From Aquisalimonas lutea (GTDB lineage: Bacteria; Pseudomonadota; Gammaproteobacteria; Nitrococcales; Aquisalimonadaceae), in contig NZ_JAUFPK010000004.1 of the NCBI RefSeq assembly GCF_030409225.1, positions 449,792-513,791 of the forward strand: a stretch of DNA of 64,000 bases. The letters are read 5' to 3'. Below the pieces are notes generated by a model. The model had not been told where the DNA came from and did no database searches. It saw only the letters and a list, made by a program, of their open reading frames with translations. Every line of letters begins with the position of its first letter. Within the stretch, counting starts at the first letter, position 1. Made by a program: the position numbers and the translations under genes. Of this stretch, positions 61,123 through 64,000 are shown piece after piece.

Positions 61123-61572
61123 ATGCCCCAGTCCCAGCAATTGCAGACGCTGCTCCACGAGCAGATCCCCCTGAGCGCCGCCATGGACGTCCGGGTCATC
61201 GCCGCCGACACCCGCTCGGTGAGCGTCACCGCGCCCCTGGCGGCGAACCACAATCACGCCGGCACGGTCTTCGCCGGCAGCCAGCACGCCCTGGCCTGCC
61301 TCGCCGGCTGGAGCCTGCTGCGCCTGTGGGCCGACGCGGCCGAGTGGTCCGCCGACCTGGTCCTCGGCCGCGCCGAGATCCGCTACCTCCAGCCCGCCCA
61401 CGGCGACCTCGCGGCCACGGCCACCCTCAACGACGAGCACCGCCACGAGCTGGAGAAGGCCCGCGCCACCAACAGCGCCGCCCGGGTGGACCTCATCATC
61501 GAGCTCGTCAGCGGCGACGACATCTGCGCCCGCTTCCACGGCCGCTTCGTCGCCAGGGGCAAGGCGGCTTAA
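61123..61572 (+). CDS. Hotdog-fold thioesterase (YiiD C-domain type)
   Basis: A 149-residue protein of the YiiD_C thioesterase family (Pfam PF09500). LHEQIPLSAAMDVRV, APLAANHNHAGTVFAGS and ACLAGWSLL are family marks; the NHAGTVFAGS segment forms the active-site loop of the hotdog fold. In other proteobacteria the domain is fused to a GNAT domain or stands alone, as here. Divergent from the CYTH operon with a 100-base gap. A long frame upstream is antisense to CYTH and rejected. Substrate (acyl-CoA) is not defined. Confidence 0.85.
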   Translation: MPQSQQLQTLLHEQIPLSAAMDVRVIAADTRSVSVTAPLAANHNHAGTVFAGSQHALACLAGWSLLRLWADAAEWSADLVLGRAEIRYLQPAHGDLAATATLNDEHRHELEKARATNSAARVDLIIELVSGDDICARFHGRFVARGKAA

Positions 61573-61597
61573 CGGGGAATGACGCTGGGCCAGCTGC

Positions 61598-61724
61598 GCC
61601 GCCTGTTCCGCTGGCAGGGGGTGCTGTCACGGACCGTCTGCGGCCAGGACGGCCGCAGTCGAGCCTACATGGATGTATTTACGGCGTGTCCGTGACAGCA
61701 CCCCCTGCCAGCGGAACAGGCGGC
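61598..61724. repeat. Type-1 capped repeat, copy 2 (inverted)
   Basis: Perfect 37-bp inverted repeat (61598-61634 with 61688-61724) around 53 bases. Its core 61626-61696 is the reverse complement of 50778-50848 except for one base. The outer 28 bases of each arm are unrelated to copy 1 but fully complementary to each other. It begins 25 bases after the thioesterase stop. Confidence 0.9.
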
Positions 61725-61825
61725 CCCGGATCAACAGACCGTAGTCAGGCAGCGGCACCAGGGCTTCCAATAACGGAATCCCTGTTAAAATCCCCGGTCA
61801 TTTCGGCAACACAGGAAACCGATCC

Positions 61826-62536
61826 ATGAAACGTCTGGTCATGCTCCGGCACGGACAAAGCGTGTGGAACCTGGAGAACCGGTTCACCGGCTGGTACGAC
61901 GTCGACCTCACCGAGCAGGGCCGCGAGGAGGCCCGCGCCGCCGGCGAGCTGCTGCGCGCCCACGGCTACCGGTTCGACATCGCCTACACCTCCGTGCTCA
62001 AGCGGGCCATCCGCACCCTCTGGATCGCCCTGGACGAACTCGATGCCATGTGGATCCCCGTCACCAAGGACTGGCGCCTCAACGAGCGCCACTACGGCGC
62101 CCTGACCGGCCTCAACAAGGCTGAGACGGCCGCCGAGTACGGTGACGAGCAGGTTCACGTCTGGCGCCGCAGCTACGCCACGCCGCCGCCGCCGCTGGAC
62201 GACAGCGACGAGCGCCACCCGCGCTTCGACCCCCGCTACCAGGGGCTGCCGGCCGGCGAGCTGCCGGCGACAGAATCGCTGGAAAACACCCTGGAACGCG
62301 TGCTGCCCTATTGGCAAAGCACCATCGCACCGGCACTGCGCGCCCACGACACGGTACTCATCGCCGCCCACGGCAACAGCCTGCGGGCGCTGGTCAAGCA
62401 TCTCCAGGGGATCAGCGACGAAGCCATTACCAGCGTCGAGATCCCCACCGGGCAGCCCCTGGTCTTTGAACTGGACGAGGGCCTCGGCGTGCAGTCCGAG
62501 TACTACCTGCGGGATCAGGCGCTGCCCGGCGCCTGA
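61826..62536 (+). CDS. gpmA: 2,3-bisphosphoglycerate-dependent phosphoglycerate mutase
   Basis: Glycolytic enzyme interconverting 3- and 2-phosphoglycerate through a phosphohistidine. The 236 residues contain [24 protein letters not shown] (H9), [32 protein letters not shown] (catalytic Glu) and [15 protein letters not shown] (second His). GGAAACC lies before the ATG and a TAAAAT at 61786-61791 is a candidate -10. Second HP fold protein of the window besides SixA. Confidence 0.97.
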   Translation: MKRLVMLRHGQSVWNLENRFTGWYDVDLTEQGREEARAAGELLRAHGYRFDIAYTSVLKRAIRTLWIALDELDAMWIPVTKDWRLNERHYGALTGLNKAETAAEYGDEQVHVWRRSYATPPPPLDDSDERHPRFDPRYQGLPAGELPATESLENTLERVLPYWQSTIAPALRAHDTVLIAAHGNSLRALVKHLQGISDEAITSVEIPTGQPLVFELDEGLGVQSEYYLRDQALPGA

Positions 62537-62566
62537 GCCGCACCCAGCCAGCGAGCGGATACGGTC

Positions 62567-63292
62567 ATGAGCGACACCCGGCCCATCGCAGCAATCAGCG
62601 GCGCCAACCGCGGTCTCGGCTTCGAGACCGCACGCCAGCTCGGCAACCTCGGTTTCCGCGTCGTGCTCACCAGCCGTGACGGCATCAAGGGCAAGGCGGC
62701 CACCGACAAGCTGCAGAGCGAAGGCCTGGACGTGCTCTACCATCCGCTGGACGTCGAGCGCGAGGAAAGCCGCCTGCGGCTGTTCGAGTACCTGGAGGAG
62801 CGCCTCGGGCGCCTGGACGTGCTCATCAACAACGCCGGCGTCATGCCCGAGGGATCCCCCGATCAGCCCCAGCATGCCAGCGTGTTCGACACCGATCTCG
62901 ACCAGCTGCGCCAGAGCATGGAGATCAACCTGTACGGCCCCCTGCGGCTGTGCCAGCAGGCCGTGCCCATCATGCGGCGCAACGGCTACGGGCGCATCGT
63001 CAACGTCTCCAGCGGCCTGGCCCAGCTGTCCGAAATGCGCGGGGCCTTTGCCGCCTACCGCATGTCCAAGGTGGCCCTGAACGCGCTCACGCGGATCGTG
63101 GCGGCGGAAGTGCGCGGCGACAACATCCTGGTCAACTCCGTCAGCCCCGGCTGGGTGCGCACGCGCATGGGCGGCACCAGCGCGCCCCGGGCGCCGGTGG
63201 AAGCCGTGCGCGGCATCACCTGGCTGGCCACCCTGGACGACGACGGGCCCAGCGGCGGCTTCTATCAGGACCGCATGGCCATCCCCTGGTAA
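62567..63292 (+). CDS. Short-chain dehydrogenase/reductase
   Basis: NAD(P)-dependent SDR of 241 residues with classical motifs: Rossmann SGANRGLGFETARQL (about 11-25), LDVLINNAGVMPEG (about 84-97), catalytic Ser in VNVSSG (about 146), AYRMSKVALNAL (Tyr and Lys, YxxxK) and SVSPGWVRTRMGG. It resembles carbonyl reductases. It follows gpmA by 30 bases and precedes the DUF1499 gene by 19, so the three may be cotranscribed. Substrate unknown. Confidence 0.88.
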   Translation: MSDTRPIAAISGANRGLGFETARQLGNLGFRVVLTSRDGIKGKAATDKLQSEGLDVLYHPLDVEREESRLRLFEYLEERLGRLDVLINNAGVMPEGSPDQPQHASVFDTDLDQLRQSMEINLYGPLRLCQQAVPIMRRNGYGRIVNVSSGLAQLSEMRGAFAAYRMSKVALNALTRIVAAEVRGDNILVNSVSPGWVRTRMGGTSAPRAPVEAVRGITWLATLDDDGPSGGFYQDRMAIPW

Positions 63293-63311
63293 CCAACCTG
63301 AGGAGTACGGC

Positions 63312-63815
63312 ATGGATGCGCTGAATGCTCTGCTGAAGATCGTCCTGGCCCTGGTCCTGCTGGTGGTTCTGCTGGTCACCGGGGCACTGGTCCGCAACGC
63401 GCCGCCCATGATGGACACGCCGGGCCCCCTGGTGCGGCTGGCGACCTATGTCACCACCAACTCCGTGGAAGTGCGCGCGGACGCCGCCCGCCCGGAACTG
63501 CGCAACCGGCTGTACGCCGTCGCGCCGGAGCAGCTCTGGCGCGCGGCCCGCGCCGCCGTCGAGCGCCTGGAATGGCGCGTCCTGCACGCCGATGCCGACA
63601 ACCTGGCGCTGCAGGCGGTTGCCACCACCCCCCTGCTGCGCTTCCAGGACGACGTCTTCATCCGCGTCCGGCGCGCCGAGCACGGCCTCAGCACCCTGTA
63701 TTTCCGCGCCAGCTCCCGCATCGGCCGCGCCGACCTGGCCATGAACACACGGCATCTCAGGAAGTTCCGCCGTATTCTTGAGCAGGAGCTGCAACACATG
63801 GCGGCCGCCGAGTGA
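63312..63815 (+). CDS. DUF1499 family membrane-anchored protein
   Basis: A 167-residue protein with one N-terminal hydrophobic helix (about 7-28) and a DUF1499 domain (Pfam PF07386): APEQLWRAARAAVERLEWRVLHADAD, TPLLRFQDDVFIRV and the family's closing motif SSRIGRADLAMNTRHLRKF. GAGGAG precedes the ATG. The family is common in proteobacteria and plants, without known function. Confidence 0.85.
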   Translation: MDALNALLKIVLALVLLVVLLVTGALVRNAPPMMDTPGPLVRLATYVTTNSVEVRADAARPELRNRLYAVAPEQLWRAARAAVERLEWRVLHADADNLALQAVATTPLLRFQDDVFIRVRRAEHGLSTLYFRASSRIGRADLAMNTRHLRKFRRILEQELQHMAAAE

Positions 63816-64000
63816 TTCCGTGACCGGGGAAAGAGGCAAGCAATCCGGGCGGAATCCCGCTAGACCTGACGCTGCGGTCTGCCCCCAGGGCCCGAGAGCA
63901 AGCGTAAGCCGGCGGGTTCCTGGATTGCATTGGTCGCGACTTACGTCGCTCCTACGGCGGGCTTCTGGAAAGTCTTTCCCAGCCCGCCGTAGGAGCGACG
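63816..64000. other. Intergenic region with REP-like elements at window end
   Basis: After the DUF1499 gene an imperfect large hairpin is closed by GCAATCC (63840-63846) and GGATTGC (63922-63928). It is followed by a REP-like unit GTCGCGACTTACGTCGCTCC (63933-63955) whose second half forms a perfect 20-bp inverted repeat (63944-63963 with 63981-64000), the right arm reaching the window edge. Between these arms GGAAAG/CTTTCC forms a further stem. Confidence 0.75.

Overview
The window is a GC-rich chromosomal segment of a gammaproteobacterium. This rests on gammaproteobacterial gene orders (ftsK-lolA-rarA-serS, aat-bpt-infA facing clpA-clpS, mnmA-hflD, ppk facing sixA-ppx, tamA-tamB) and on protein sequences close to Pseudomonas/E. 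coli families (ThrH, HflD, NudJ, IF-1). A halophilic or alkaliphilic relative of the Ectothiorhodospiraceae is my guess for the genus level; nothing in the sequence proves it. No rRNA, tRNA, CRISPR array, prophage or transposase was seen; this is mostly core chromosome.

Layout. 1-5661: hrpA (cut by the left edge), a YfcE-type phosphoesterase, thrH and a cytosolic 5'-nucleotidase, all on minus. 5914-9562: a membrane GGDEF-EAL protein and an AidB-type acyl-CoA dehydrogenase on plus. 9584-15854: a minus-strand operon dctP-dctQ-dctM-TauE/SafE-Ntn hydrolase, diverging from an Lrp/AsnC regulator; it looks like an uptake, breakdown and efflux module for a small organic acid. 16004-19043: BI-1/YccA protein, a uroporphyrinogen methyltransferase with a degenerate N-terminal domain, and divergent cysB. 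19056-24939: serS, rarA, lolA, ftsK. 25215-30960: a FemAB-like acyltransferase gene, then aat, bpt and infA facing clpA and clpS, so the whole bacterial N-degron pathway lies around infA. 31347-34151: aceA and a divergent LysR gene with a textbook LysR box. 34209-39466: nudJ, mnmA, hflD, acnA. 39626-44071: MotY-like protein, DsbA-like protein, TetR regulator with a palindromic operator followed by a chalcone-isomerase-like protein, and an unrecognised membrane protein. 44298-48639: ppk (behind a Pho box) facing sixA-ppx. 48886-50709: typA. 51517-58835: YgjP-type peptidase, tamB, tamA, srkA. 58967-61572: CYTH protein, L,D-transpeptidase and nagZ in an overlapping operon, diverging from a hotdog thioesterase. 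61826-63815: gpmA, an SDR oxidoreductase and a DUF1499 protein.

The most unusual part is non-coding. Two unrelated repeat families (one copy pair of about 71 nt, at 50778-50848 and 61626-61696; one pair of about 150-165 nt, at 50950-51114 and 51278-51428) share one architecture: a conserved core closed by a long, perfect inverted repeat of 30-37 bp whose sequence is different at every locus. In the larger family the internal hairpins keep their pairing while their sequence changes, including one compensatory base-pair swap. Separate REP-like palindromes built on GTAGGAGCG/CGCTCCTAC or on GGGGCTGAAGCCCC lie at 20416-20587, 46416-46493 and 63933-64000.
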